64,000 bases of DNA from Bradyrhizobium jicamae (lineage in GTDB: Bacteria; Pseudomonadota; Alphaproteobacteria; Rhizobiales; Xanthobacteraceae): the NCBI RefSeq assembly GCF_001440395.1, contig NZ_LLXZ01000113.1, positions 46,155 through 110,154 on the forward strand, read 5' to 3'. How positions within the stretch are numbered: position 1 is the stretch's first letter; every line of letters starts with the position of its first letter. Under the pieces are notes generated by a model that made no database searches, was not told where the DNA came from, and saw nothing but the letters and a program-made list of their open reading frames with translations. A program made the position numbers and the translations under genes. This document shows positions 48,888 to 58,199 of the stretch, one piece after another.

Positions 48888-50243
48888 TTACTTGCCGCTG
48901 CAGACGCTGTCAGACGTCGCCAACCTCGAAGAGCCGCGCGAAAGATCCGTCCTGCGAATTGACCCAGAAAGTCCCGATGCTCCTGTAGCATTTGGTCCAG
49001 CGATCGGGGTTCGGATGACGACCTGCTTTTCACCCGCGTCCGGTATGTTGGCAGCCTTGCGTGACAGCCAATCGCTGTTGCTCAATGTACACAACGCGTA
49101 GGCCTTCATGGGGAGTAAGAGAAAGAGGTTGATGAGTGTGTGCAGAGAAAAGCCGAGAAATCGAAGTTGGCGAGCGCGAAGAGCTGCCACGCTGCAGCGG
49201 ATGATGGTCATCAATGCGATCAGCAGGCATGTCCACCACGGCACCGTGGCTGTGAGTGCGAGCTGCGCGAGCCCCGTTACTAATGACAGGGCGAGCAATA
49301 GCGGCCCGAGATTCTGCCCGACAACGTCTAGCGTGAGATAGCGATCGAGACCGGAGAGAAGGCGCAACGCAAGTAGCGTGTCCCGGAAAGTGCTCCGTGC
49401 CCAGCGGAGTTGTTGGCGCAGATACGGCCCTAAGCTATCCGGGACCACTGTTGCGGCAATTGCGTCCGGAACGTACTCGGTTCTAAACCCTGCTTTCAGC
49501 ATGAGGATCGTAAGATGCCGATCCTCACCGAAGTCGCTTGGCTTTCCGCGAAAAAGTTGCGTCTCGTACTGATCTAGCAGCAAAAGAAGCGCTGACCGGC
49601 GGTACATAGCACAGGGGCCACAGCAACACATAACGGCACCGAAGCGAGCCTGTGCCGCGCGCTCTTCGTTGCAAGCCAACCAGTATTCCATATCAATCAA
49701 TCGGGTCAGCCAGGTGTCGTTCCGGTTGCTGGCGGTTAGTTGACCCATCGCCGCGCCAATCGCCGGATTTTGCATCTTCCGTGCAAGCTTTGTGACCACA
49801 TCGGGGGCGAGAATCGTGTCCGAGTCGACGTTGAGCACCAGATCTCCGGATGAGCGCCTAATCGCGGCGATCTGCGCCTTGCGCTTTCCAGCATTCTTTC
49901 GCAGCAAGATGAAGGTGAAGCTTTGATCGTCCGCGTAGGTATCGTGGACGGGTGCCACTGCGTCGAGATTTCCAGAGCCGTCATCGACGACATAGACCCG
50001 CAGACTTCCTGCGTAGTCTTGGTTTGCGATGGATTCTAGGCACGCCGAGAGCGTGCGCGGGTCCTCGTTGAAGCAGGGGACGATGACATCCACGCTCGGC
50101 AGAGCGTCGGTGTCGACTACGTCGTCCGACAGCGATGAAACGTCTGTCGGCAGAGCATAAAGCGTTTGAACGCTCTTATAGACAGTCGAGAGCAGCGCAT
50201 AGGAGAAGACAGCGACAGTGCTGGTTGTGGCAAGCAGGTTCAT
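48888..50243 (-). CDS. nodC: NodC, chitin oligosaccharide synthase
   Basis: This 451-residue membrane glycosyltransferase of family GT2 builds the GlcNAc backbone from UDP-GlcNAc. The N-terminal membrane segment is followed by VIVPCFNEDPRTLSACLESI, VYVVDDGSGN near residue 85, LVLNVDSDTI near 140 and the QxxRW motif in RQQLRWARSTF near 280. Three or four hydrophobic segments follow (LGPLLLALSLVTGLAQLALT, WTCLLIALMTII, INLFLLLPMKAYAL). The end is serine- and arginine-rich and variable between strains. It lies 14 bases after nodB. Confidence 0.95.
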   Translation of the reverse strand: MNLLATTSTVAVFSYALLSTVYKSVQTLYALPTDVSSLSDDVVDTDALPSVDVIVPCFNEDPRTLSACLESIANQDYAGSLRVYVVDDGSGNLDAVAPVHDTYADDQSFTFILLRKNAGKRKAQIAAIRRSSGDLVLNVDSDTILAPDVVTKLARKMQNPAIGAAMGQLTASNRNDTWLTRLIDMEYWLACNEERAAQARFGAVMCCCGPCAMYRRSALLLLLDQYETQLFRGKPSDFGEDRHLTILMLKAGFRTEYVPDAIAATVVPDSLGPYLRQQLRWARSTFRDTLLALRLLSGLDRYLTLDVVGQNLGPLLLALSLVTGLAQLALTATVPWWTCLLIALMTIIRCSVAALRARQLRFLGFSLHTLINLFLLLPMKAYALCTLSNSDWLSRKAANIPDAGEKQVVIRTPIAGPNATGASGLSGSIRRTDLSRGSSRLATSDSVCSGK

Positions 50244-50257
50244 AGGGGCCTGTCTGT

Positions 50258-50917
50258 TCAGTGAGATTGAGGAAGAGAGCGGATTGCAAATCCACGGTCA
50301 TGCAATGCTGGAATAAGGTGGGAAAGCGCCTTGAGGGTCTGGTCGCGCAGACCAGCGTCAGTATCCCGTCCCAACTCGTCGGGAGGACATCCGTCGTGCA
50401 GGAGCACAATTGCACCTGGCCGGAGAGAGACCAGCACCGTGTCGACAATCGCGTCTACTCCAGGACGAGACCAGTCTCGCGGGTCGACCGACCAATGCAC
50501 GGCGGCCAGTCCAGCCCTCGCTGACGTAGTGAGCGCTTCTTCGGTCCACACACCATATGGTGCACGTATGTGCCGCACCGAGGCCTGAGGGCACGCGATC
50601 CCGATGACGCTGCTCGCCGTTAGTATTTCATGTTGCACTTCGGCAGGCTCGCATCTGGATAGGTCCGGATGATTCATCGTATGGTTTGCGACCTCGTGCC
50701 CTTCTGCGATCATTCGTCGGATCAGTTTCGGCTGGTCCGCGGCATACGCACCGATGACGAAGAAGGTCGCCGGGACCCGGTGTTCCGCCAGCACATCGAG
50801 GACATCCGGTGTGCAAAGCGGATTGGGACCGTCGTCAAATGTCAAATAGACGCTGCGATGTCCGGTGGCCTCAGCGCACTCGCTACGCACTGCGGACAAG
50901 CAGTTGAGGTATCTCAC
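50258..50917 (-). CDS. nodB: NodB, chitooligosaccharide deacetylase
   Basis: This 219-residue polysaccharide deacetylase (CE4 family) removes the acetyl group from the non-reducing GlcNAc. [11 protein letters not shown] near residue 25 holds the catalytic Asp pair, [12 protein letters not shown] near 78 the metal-binding histidines, RAPYGVW near 119 the third motif, and VLLHDG near 173 the final His. The GTG start overlaps the nodA stop (GTGA), giving translational coupling. Confidence 0.95.
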   Translation of the reverse strand: MRYLNCLSAVRSECAEATGHRSVYLTFDDGPNPLCTPDVLDVLAEHRVPATFFVIGAYAADQPKLIRRMIAEGHEVANHTMNHPDLSRCEPAEVQHEILTASSVIGIACPQASVRHIRAPYGVWTEEALTTSARAGLAAVHWSVDPRDWSRPGVDAIVDTVLVSLRPGAIVLLHDGCPPDELGRDTDAGLRDQTLKALSHLIPALHDRGFAIRSLPQSH

Positions 50918-51546
50918 AGCTCTGGCCCGTTCCGCTCAATCATCGTACCGGTCGGCCACTCGCTGATCGACCGGCCAATTGGAAAAACCACAACGAGCGC
51001 GTCTTCGGTGCGCGTCGGCGGCAAGTTGAGATACACATCTGGGAGGGTTGATCTCATGCGAACGCCCGACAAAACGGTGGCCAGGCCCGGTCGCTCGAGC
51101 AGCCTTGTAAGATGTTCCTTCAGCGCAGGTCGAACCGCGCCGAAGCCGAATGGAACGCCAAGCTGCTGGAGCACTGGATACATCACGCGCATTGAGTGGG
51201 TGATTCCAAGTCCCTCAAGATCCGGCCGTACACCGTACAATCCTAGTTCCGCCACTAATACGTCGACCTCTCCGACCTTGATGAAGCGGCGCAGTGCGCC
51301 GATGTGAGCAGCTACGCCGCGCGTGTCGTAGCCGATGACACGGACCTCAGGCCTCGCGCCGGCCCAACTTCGGCCGCCCTCGAATGGATTTGCATTGAAC
51401 GCACCGGTCGGTCCGTAGGTCTTTCGGAAGAACTCGGATAGTTCGATGTGGTCGGCGAGTTGCAACTCATTTTCCCAGCACACCCTCCACCGCACCTGAG
51501 AGCGCATGGAGAGACCTTTTGTAGAGCTGGACACGGCTATATTCAT
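50914..51546 (-). CDS. nodA: NodA, N-acyltransferase for Nod factors
   Basis: This 210-residue protein attaches a fatty acyl chain to the amine exposed by Nod[61 protein letters not shown] and MIERNGPEL at the end are NodA signature blocks. The ATG at 51546 gives the extended N-terminus ([11 protein letters not shown]) typical of bradyrhizobial NodA; shorter rhizobial proteins begin at MRSQVRW. The start overlaps the stop of a broken receiver gene (ATGA). Confidence 0.95.
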   Translation of the reverse strand: MNIAVSSSTKGLSMRSQVRWRVCWENELQLADHIELSEFFRKTYGPTGAFNANPFEGGRSWAGARPEVRVIGYDTRGVAAHIGALRRFIKVGEVDVLVAELGLYGVRPDLEGLGITHSMRVMYPVLQQLGVPFGFGAVRPALKEHLTRLLERPGLATVLSGVRMRSTLPDVYLNLPPTRTEDALVVVFPIGRSISEWPTGTMIERNGPEL

Positions 51547-51939
51547 GAGTGCCTCCTATGCACCATCCGAGATCTGAGCGGGGACTTGATGCTCGCGAGG
51601 AGTTTGCTATCGCTGAATAGCTTGCTGAAGTAATAGGACACGCCGGCTCGCAGCGCCCGCACCCGATGGTCGGCGGCGGGATGTGCCGTGAGCAGAATGG
51701 TGGGAATGGCCTTTCCGGATGCGACCAGATGCTCGTACAGATCGAGCCCGGCAATCTCCGGCAAACTGCATCTCCGCGATCGAGCAGGACGTGCCGAGAA
51801 GGCGGTGGAATTTCTGGAACACATCTGCGCTCTGGAGCCGTTCTGCGATGGAGCCCACGGAAAAAAACATGTCGGTCAACATTTCACGCACCGATCGCTC
51901 ATCATTCAAGATCAAGACTGCATCGATCGCGTGTGCCAT
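51543..51939 (-). pseudogene. Response-regulator receiver domain remnant at the nodY/nodK position
   Basis: Two frames together make one CheY-like receiver domain. The first, from the ATG at 51939 (RBS AGGAG), gives AVLILNDERSVREMLTDMFF. After a shift near 51775 the second gives LPEIAGLDLYEHLVASGKAI, PTILLTAHPA, ALRAGVSYYFSKLF. The phosphoacceptor Asp, expected before the PE.AGLDLYE block, reads Glu in SIAEMQ. The lysine in YFSKLF is kept but the following Pro is lost. Both frameshift and residue loss argue for decay. The stop overlaps the nodA start. In other bradyrhizobia nodY or nodK occupies this place. Confidence 0.7.
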
Positions 51940-52384
51940 TTGCACCAGATCTCCTAAGGACCTTCCCTGCATTCTCGACACGATTTGACTCTAATGGATA
52001 CGCGATTCATTTGGCCGGATCGCAGAAGCACTTGGCTTCCACAATCGGCAGCTCCGGCCTCGTCGCAACGTTAAGACGCGCTCTATTCGTCACTCAACTG
52101 TACGATGAGTAGGCTGCAAACATAGAAAGGTTTGGGGAAACTATACGAAGGTTTGCCGGGACGAGGCTGCTACGTGAACTCTGGGATGCTTGCCTAATCG
52201 ACCCAGCGCGATGTAGTTTGCGCAAGTCGCCGAGGACGGTGGCCGCAATGGACATCCGCCTCGGTTGCCGTTTGGCGTGCGCCCGAGAATTTTTCCTGGG
52301 GCCAGAGCAAAGATCGATAACCATCCTAACCCACCTGAACTCTATTTCTCCCGACCGGCGTCTTTGCTATCCGCCATTCCGCAC
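51940..52384. other. Leader between the nod box and the receiver remnant
   Basis: About 440 bases without a recognised gene. Transcripts from the nod box run through it before reaching nodA, about 840 bases from the box. Confidence 0.5.
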
Positions 52385-52431
52385 AATTGGTAAAATCGAT
52401 TGTTTTGATAGAACCCATCCACACTATGGAT
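52385..52431 (-). promoter_or_regulatory. nod box driving nodABCSUIJ-nolMO
   Basis: The 47-bp NodD-binding element is read on the minus strand. It starts ATCCATAGTGTGGATG, then ATC, AAACAATCGATTTTACCA and ATT at the end. This matches the published nod box consensus at nearly every conserved position, including the ATC-N9-GAT-type half sites. It lies 12 bases before nodD1 on the opposite strand, the usual divergent layout. Confidence 0.95.
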
Positions 52432-52443
52432 TGAATTCACAGC

Positions 52444-53388
52444 ATGCGTTTCAACGGCCTTGATCTAAATCTTCTCGTCGCGCTCGATGCTCTGATGACC
52501 GAGCGTAACCTCACCGCGGCGGCACGCAAAATCAACTTGAGCCAGCCGGCCATGAGCGCAGCCGTCGCCCGGCTACGCGCCTATTTCCGCGATGAACTAT
52601 TTACGATGAGGGGCCGCGAACTTGTCCCAACACCGCGCGCCGAGGAGCTCGCCGGCCCAATTCGCGAGGCACTGGCGCACATCCAACTCTCCATTATTTC
52701 CCAGGATACGTTCAAGCCAGCCGAATCGGATCGCCGCTTCAGGATTGTCCTTTCCGATTTCATGACAGTCGTGTTCTTTCGAAGGATCGCGGACCGCGTC
52801 GCGCGGGATGCTCCCGCCGTCCGCTTCGAATTGCTGCCATTCGCCTTCGATTCCGATGAGCTTCTCCAGCGCGGTGAGGTCGATTTTTTAATCTTACCGG
52901 AGTTGTTCATGTCGACGCTCCACCCTAAGGCGACACTGTTCGAGGAGACACTCGTGTGCGTCGGTTGCCGCATGAACAAGCAGCTATCACGGCAGCTTAC
53001 ATTCGAGAGCTTCATGTCGATGGGACACGTTGCGGCCAAGTTCGGGCAACCGCAGAGGCCCTCGATAGAGGACTGGTTTTTGCTCGAGCACGGTGTCAAG
53101 AGACGCATTGAGGTCGTTGTGCAGGGCTTTAGCATGATCCCACCTATGCTATTAGACACCAGCCGTATAGCAACGATGCCCGGAAGGCTTGCCAAGCATT
53201 TTGCAAAGACCACGCCCCTGCAGATCGTCGAACTTCCGCTGCCACTTCCCGCATTCACTGAGGCCGTTCAATGGCCTGCCGTTCACAATACTGATCCGGC
53301 TAGCATTTGGTTGCGGCAGATATTATTGCAGGAGGCATCCCACATGGCTTCTCAGCGTGAGGCCACGCAAAGTCGCAGGCGCTGCTAG
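52444..53388 (+). CDS. nodD1: NodD1, LysR-type activator of nod genes
   Basis: This 314-residue LysR regulator binds the nod box and activates it with plant flavonoids. [20 protein letters not shown] and [20 protein letters not shown] form the N-terminal helix-turn-helix. [20 protein letters not shown] begins the inducer-binding domain, and the region to [15 protein letters not shown] is fully kept. Its position divergent from the nod box and next to nodA identifies it as nodD1. It shares very high identity with nodD2 downstream, clear throughout both proteins. Confidence 0.93.
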   Translation: MRFNGLDLNLLVALDALMTERNLTAAARKINLSQPAMSAAVARLRAYFRDELFTMRGRELVPTPRAEELAGPIREALAHIQLSIISQDTFKPAESDRRFRIVLSDFMTVVFFRRIADRVARDAPAVRFELLPFAFDSDELLQRGEVDFLILPELFMSTLHPKATLFEETLVCVGCRMNKQLSRQLTFESFMSMGHVAAKFGQPQRPSIEDWFLLEHGVKRRIEVVVQGFSMIPPMLLDTSRIATMPGRLAKHFAKTTPLQIVELPLPLPAFTEAVQWPAVHNTDPASIWLRQILLQEASHMASQREATQSRRRC

Positions 53389-53861
53389 TTTGCCCATGGC
53401 GTCTCACCACCTGCGCTTCGAATCACTCCCGAGGTGCCCTTAGGTCCTGCAAGAGCCTGGTCTCTCCAACCGATCTCCCTCCCCTGCAATTTGTTTGACG
53501 GACTGCTCTGCGAGAGGCACGTACGCCATCTTCATACAAGAGAACCGGTCCAACTCGAGGCCGGCCGCAGCCGGGCCGAACTGGTGTCCAGATGAAGTTG
53601 ATACTCGCCATCGACTTCTATCGTTTGATCAAGCGATCCATTCTTTCCTCTCCTCGCCGCAAATAACGATCTTGAACGCGTCGCTTGACAACAGCCGCCG
53701 CAAACGTTCTGGGGAACTAACCAAATGGTGCAACGGAATGGGCTTCGGCGATTGCAGCGGGCTGCATGCGGCAACCAGCGTCCGCAAGGCGACCTGAAAA
53801 ACACTGCGAGACGATACACGTTGCAGGACGGAATAATGTTCAGTTACGCAAGCAAAGTCGC
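53389..53861. other. nodD1-nodD2 intergenic region, left part
   Basis: No gene recognised. It ends at a nolA-type promoter element. Confidence 0.4.
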
Positions 53862-53892
53862 TTGAATCGCACGCTACGTCAGGTAGTAGTCT
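53862..53892 (+). promoter_or_regulatory. MerR-type promoter element, copy 6 (nolA type), upstream of nodD2
   Basis: TTGAAT, 19 bases, TAGTCT, with spacer end ACGTCAGGTAG. It lies about 330 bases ahead of the nodD2 start on the same strand. In B. japonicum, NolA is reported to be needed for nodD2 expression, so this is a candidate site for that control. Confidence 0.65.
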
Positions 53893-53899
53893 TGCAATC

Positions 53900-53985
53900 G
53901 TGACCACAGCAACGCCACGCGGGCGTCGGTAGCGCATTGGCGAACTTGCAGCGCTATCGGCGTAGTCGTACTCGTTACCGCGGTC
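53900..53985 (+). pseudogene. nolA 5'-end remnant between nodD1 and nodD2
   Basis: GTGACCACAGCAACGCC followed by GGGCGTCGG matches the nolA start. The DNA then continues GCGCATTGGCGAACTTGCAG, identical to nolA codons 12-18. The codon for Trp11 has become the stop TAG, and the start is GTG rather than ATG. Similarity fades near 53985. It is directly downstream of promoter element copy 6 at the same spacing as in the parent. Confidence 0.75.
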
Positions 53986-54225
53986 ACAGTGATCAATGTA
54001 ATGCTACGGGCGATTGTCGGAGCGCGCCAAAGGCCTGCCTCAGCACCGCGAGCGACCTCCACGACCGGTTGCCCGCCCGTTTGCGTCGACCAACATGCTT
54101 GCGAGCGAACACGAGAGCCCTCTTCGCGATCGCGCGCAACGCCATGAAGGGGTCGGCTCTTGGCGGCGAGAGAGACCGACATGGAAGTCACGGTTTTCGC
54201 TCAGATCTATCAACGGGACAAAGAC

Positions 54226-55167
54226 GTGCGTTTCAAGGGCCTTGATCTAAATCTCCTCGTTGCGCTCGACGCTCTGATGACCGAGCGTAACCTCACAGCG
54301 GCGGCACACCGCATCAACCTGAGTCAGCCGGCTATGAGCGCAGCCGTCGCTCGGTTACGCGCCTATTTCGGCGATGAACTATTTACAATGAGAGGCCGCG
54401 AACTTCTCCCAACACCGCGTGCCGAAAGGCTCGCCGCCCCGATTCGCGAGGCTCTGGTGCGCATCCAGTGCTCCATTATTTCACGGGATATGTTCAAACC
54501 AGCCCAATCCAATCGCCGCTTCAGGATCATCCTTTCCGATTTCATGACAGTCGTGTTCTTTCGAAAGATTGTCGACCGTATCGCGCGGGAGGCTCCCGGC
54601 GTCAGCTTCGAATTGCTGCCACTCGCCGATGAGCCCGAAGAGCCTCTCCGGCGCGGTGAGGTCGACTTTCTTATCTTACCGGAACTGTTCATGTCGAGCG
54701 CGCATCCTAAAGCGGCACTGTTCGAGGAGAGGCTTGTATGCGTAGGTTGCCGTTCGAACAAGCAGCTACCGCGGCAACTCACATTCGAGAGCTACATGTC
54801 GATGGGACACGTTGCGGTCAAGTTCGGGCATACGGGCAAGTCCTCGATTGAGGAGTCGTTTTTGCTCGAGCACAGTCTCAGGAGACGTATCGAAGTCGTT
54901 GTCCAGGACTATAGCATGATTCCGCCTATGCTACTGGACACCGGCCGTATAGGGACGATGCCCTTAAGGTTCGTTAAGCATTTCGAAGAAACGATGCCTC
55001 TGCGGATCGTCGAACTTCCGCTGCCAATTCCCGCATTCATTGAGTCCGTGCAATGGCCCGCCTTTCACAACAGTGATCCGGCAAGCATCTGGATGCGCGA
55101 GATACTATCCCAGGAGGCCTCCCGCATGGCTTCTCCGCGTGAGACGACAACGCGCCCCCAAATTTAG
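54226..55167 (+). CDS. nodD2: NodD2, LysR-type regulator paralogous to NodD1
   Basis: This 313-residue protein is closely similar to NodD1 along its length, with the same helix-turn-helix ([37 protein letters not shown]) and inducer domain ([23 protein letters not shown]-type [16 protein letters not shown]). The GTG at 54226 was chosen because it matches the NodD1 start; ATG codons at 54160 and 54181 would add an unlike N-terminus. In B. japonicum NodD2 represses nod genes at high cell density. It follows a nolA-type promoter element and nolA remnant, which fits NolA control. Confidence 0.9.
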   Translation: MRFKGLDLNLLVALDALMTERNLTAAAHRINLSQPAMSAAVARLRAYFGDELFTMRGRELLPTPRAERLAAPIREALVRIQCSIISRDMFKPAQSNRRFRIILSDFMTVVFFRKIVDRIAREAPGVSFELLPLADEPEEPLRRGEVDFLILPELFMSSAHPKAALFEERLVCVGCRSNKQLPRQLTFESYMSMGHVAVKFGHTGKSSIEESFLLEHSLRRRIEVVVQDYSMIPPMLLDTGRIGTMPLRFVKHFEETMPLRIVELPLPIPAFIESVQWPAFHNSDPASIWMREILSQEASRMASPRETTTRPQI

Positions 55168-55952
55168 GCAGAGCCTCTCATCACCTACTCCTCGCATGAT
55201 CAAGACCTAGTCCGTTCGAACTTGCCTTCATTCATAGTAATCGCGAATCCGGAAAGCGACTTTTAGAGCCTTTCTCGATCACCTCGATGCGCGACAAGCG
55301 CGGCGCGCTCACGGTTCTTTTCGCCGGGAAAAGGCGGACAACGTGTTAATCAACGTGCAGTATTGGTGTTTCGTCGTTCCGCTGCGTCTGTTCGGGAGCG
55401 CATTAAGAAACTAGCGAATTTAAGCCGGGACGACGGTGGGCAAGCATCGCATCGCTCTGCTGGCAGCGCTGTCGAGATGATCGCCTGCTAGAGGTCCCCC
55501 CCGCGATGCGCATCATCGTCCCATAATTCATATATCGAGAACCGCAAGTGGCGCATCGACCTGCAACGCGAGCATGTCGGACAGCCTCGCCGAGGTTCGA
55601 TCGCCTAGTCCTTTGTCATCATTCTTAGATCACCGTCGGATGTTGATCGACACTCGCCTCGGCTTTGCGCATTTTGTTGCAGCCATCTCTTTCGGATCAG
55701 CGGCGCCCGAGTGTGAGACTCTGCCTGCTTCCCCGGCCAATCGGGCTGCATATAGAGACAGCGGTGCTCGGCGATTCACGAAAGAAAGTGGTCGGATATC
55801 GCCTGAGCGGTTCAAGACAAAGCACAGCGCGACTGTGTTGCACAACTGCATCACTTGAACGCGCACCGCATTTGGTGGATGTAGCCGGCGGCTTGTCTCG
55901 TTTTGACCCTACCGCAGCCAAACATCTAGACCACGTGCGCCCGTCTAGCGCG
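55168..55952. other. Gene-poor stretch between nodD2 and the nolA region
   Basis: About 780 bases. Short frames on both strands, none recognised, no nod box or MerR-type element seen. Confidence 0.4.
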
Positions 55953-56183
55953 ATGACAATACGGAGCCGAATGTTGCAGCAATACAGTGGTGTCTACGAT
56001 CCGGAAGATCTTTCGGTCCTGGGAAAGATTTTCGATGAAGCATTCGCGGCGTTACCGGCATCTATGCAAACACCTGAGAATCGAACGGAAATCGCCAAGC
56101 TTGTTCTCGCACGTGCACCGACAAGCGAGACCGAGTTGGCGTGTCTGACGAACTTGATAGCTGCCATTGCCTCTGCCGCTTGA
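55953..56183 (+). CDS. Small conserved hypothetical protein upstream of the nolA copies
   Basis: This 76-residue protein starts MTIRSRMLQQYSGVYDPEDL and continues LGKIFDEAFAALPASMQTP and NRTEIAKLVL. I recall this layout from a small alphaproteobacterial family of unknown function with DPEDL..L..IFD and NR..IA..IL motifs. A decayed second copy lies at 56533-56730, so this gene is part of a tandem duplication with nolA. The ATG at 55953 or 55971 may be the start. Confidence 0.55.
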   Translation: MTIRSRMLQQYSGVYDPEDLSVLGKIFDEAFAALPASMQTPENRTEIAKLVLARAPTSETELACLTNLIAAIASAA

Positions 56184-56256
56184 TCAAACGGCGATCTCGG
56201 GAGAGTCATCTTGCTTGCGCCAGAACGGAGGACGGTCAGTAGACCATCGAAAAAGC

Positions 56257-56287
56257 TTGAATCTTACGCGACGTCAGGTTGTAGCCT
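56257..56287 (+). promoter_or_regulatory. MerR-type promoter element, copy 7 (nolA type)
   Basis: TTGAAT, 19 bases, TAGCCT, spacer end ACGTCAGGTTG. It stands ahead of the first, broken nolA copy of the tandem duplication. Confidence 0.65.
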
Positions 56288-56302
56288 TGGAAATCGAGAG
56301 AC

Positions 56303-56520
56303 ATGACCAAAGCTTCACCACGAGGGCGTCGATGGCGCATTTGCGATTGCAGAGGTTACCCGGCGTAACGGTACGCACTCTGCATCACTACGAGCACAGG
56401 CTATTAACTGCGTCGGAGCGCACCGATGGCGTCCAGCGCATGTACGACCAAGAAGGCGTTTAACGAATATACCAATTCGGTCGTGCATGAACTTGGCTTC
56501 TCCCTTCAGCACCGGAGCCA
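56303..56520 (+). pseudogene. nolA, broken first copy of a tandem duplication
   Basis: ATGACCAAAGCTTCACCACG starts like nolA and codes MTKASPRGRRWRI. Then a change at the ATTGGCGAA stretch destroys the frame. DNA similarity continues (GTAACGGTACGCACTCTGCA, ACTGCGTCGGAGCGCACCGA) through the helix-turn-helix region to about 56520 and then stops. The real nolA follows 325 bases on. Confidence 0.8.
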
Positions 56521-56532
56521 AACGTTGCGGCG

Positions 56533-56730
56533 ATGCAGTGGTTTCTACGAGCGGAGGACGTCTCGGTGTTGAGAAACATTCTTGATGAAGTGTTTGCGGC
56601 GTTACCCGCGTCTATGCGAACTAACGGAAACTGGCACCGAAATTGCCAAGATCACGCGCAGCAGCGAGGGAGGCCGAGTTGGCGTTCCTGTGAACTTGAT
56701 GGACGCCATTGCATCACCGCTAATCAAGCG
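56533..56730 (+). pseudogene. Decayed second copy of the small gene at 55953
   Basis: The DNA matches the intact copy in pieces (GCAGTGGTTTCTACGA, GATGAAGTGTTTGCGGCGTT, CGAGTTGGCGT, GAACTTGATGGACGCCATTGC) but frame changes separate them. It completes the second unit of the tandem duplication. Confidence 0.7.
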
Positions 56731-56798
56731 ACGATCTGAGGAGAGTCACCTTGCTTGCGCCCGAATGGAAGACGGTTCAGCTAGATCATTCAAATAGC

Positions 56799-56829
56799 TT
56801 GAATCTCACGCGATGTCAGGTTGTAGGCT
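56799..56829 (+). promoter_or_regulatory. MerR-type promoter element, copy 8: the nolA promoter
   Basis: TTGAAT, 19 bases, TAGGCT, spacer end ATGTCAGGTTG. The -10 ends 15 bases before the nolA ATG, so the leader would be very short. MerR-family genes are commonly autoregulated from such promoters, so this is the likely NolA operator. Confidence 0.8.
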
Positions 56830-56844
56830 TGGAAATTGAGAAAC

Positions 56845-57546
56845 ATGACCAAAGCTACACCACGAAGGCGTCGATGGCGCATTGGCGAACTTGCAGAGGC
56901 TACCGGCGTAACGGTACGCACTCTGCATCACTATGAGCACACAGGGCTATTAAGTGCGTCAGAGCGCACCGACGGCGGCCACCGGATGTACGACCGCGAC
57001 AGTGTGCAACGAGTATACCAAATTCGCTCGCTGCGGGAGCTTGGCTTCTCCCTCGAGGAGATCCGCAGAGCGATAGAAGGCAAAAGTTCGCTTACTGACC
57101 TGTTGCGCAACCATTTGGAGCGGATTGAAATTCAAGTCGCACGTACGACATTGTTGCGAGATCGTTTACGCAACATGACGACGGATGGCGAAGCACATGT
57201 CAGCGTAGATGACCTACCTGCCACTTTAGATGCAATGTCGCGGGTTGAGAAGCGCGCTCAAGCGCCCCGATGCAAATGCGCCACAGACCCGAATCGAGAG
57301 GAGCGGTGGCGAAGGATCCACGAGGAGTTGCGCGATTGTATGACTCGGGGCGAGCATCCTCGCAGCGAACGGGTAACTGCTGTGGCGGTTCAGGCGCGTT
57401 CACTAATCACTGAAGTCGCAGGAGCGGCTTCAACAGCCTCAACGATACTGAGAGTTCTTGCGCGATTCAACACGCCTCGAAACTTGGCTGGCTGGGATGC
57501 CAGCCTCGTGCAGTATCTCGATCTCGCACTTGCGGCCCTAGAATGA
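56845..57546 (+). CDS. nolA: NolA, MerR-type regulator of nodulation
   Basis: This 233-residue MerR-family protein corresponds to NolA of B. japonicum, a genotype-specific nodulation regulator. WRIGELAEATGVTVRTLHHYEHTGLL is split over the helix-turn-helix and wing. RMYDRDSVQRVYQIRSLREL and GFSLEEIRRAIEG follow as in all MerR proteins. A C-terminal effector part of about 120 residues contains CKC near residue 150. NolA is reported to be made in three forms from alternative starts. The ATG at 56845 matches the known N-terminus (M..ATPRRRRWRIGELAEATG). Expression is likely autoregulated through the element just upstream. Confidence 0.93.
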   Translation: MTKATPRRRRWRIGELAEATGVTVRTLHHYEHTGLLSASERTDGGHRMYDRDSVQRVYQIRSLRELGFSLEEIRRAIEGKSSLTDLLRNHLERIEIQVARTTLLRDRLRNMTTDGEAHVSVDDLPATLDAMSRVEKRAQAPRCKCATDPNREERWRRIHEELRDCMTRGEHPRSERVTAVAVQARSLITEVAGAASTASTILRVLARFNTPRNLAGWDASLVQYLDLALAALE

Positions 57547-58199
57547 GGAGCTGTGCTGACGCGTTCGCGATAATCCGTGCGCGATTCCGTTTTCCTTCAG
57601 CCAGTGCTCGCTCCAGAGCCTGTCGGGTCTCTATCAGCAGCCGATTTATATCTCGATGAACCGGTCGCAGGCCTCGGCCACGAGCAGCCCTTAAGGCAAA
57701 TGCAGGACAATGTCGGCCCGACCGCAGCAATCTGACGTGCTCCGGCACTGCCGTTCGGCCTGGACGCATCTACGGCGTCTGGGGTCTGATGCTCGGAGCT
57801 GCCGTCCCAAGCGATCCTCAAGCCAATGGCGCACGCAAGGGCGGAGAGCGAAACGTCCCTTGTGGCCAAGCACGCCCGTACCAAGGAAGGGCGGGAGGAC
57901 GGAGGCGCTCGGCGGGTGAGACGTGCTGATCACCGGTGAACCCGAGCACCGTGCTCGGGCAAATGACGGCGGACTTCGGCGGCTCAGAACGAGCTCCGTC
58001 GGTGTTTCGAGTTAGAAAATCGTTATGCATGCCTCCTTCGTGATTCCGAGGGACTCTCAAAGTGTGGCCAGCGAGTGCGTCGCTTCTGGTTCGCGCCAGA
58101 TGCTCTGAGGCATAGCGATTCATTTTCTCAAGTTTTGGTATCGTCTGCTTCTGGGACCGCGCGTTCGCGCCATATTCATCCAAACGCCCTTAAGGGGGC
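57547..58199. other. Gap between nolA and a MerR-type element
   Basis: No gene recognised. From about 58085 the sequence (CCAGATGCTCTGAGGCATAG, CATATTCATCCAAACG) resembles the DNA ahead of copies 5, 3 and 2. Confidence 0.4.
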
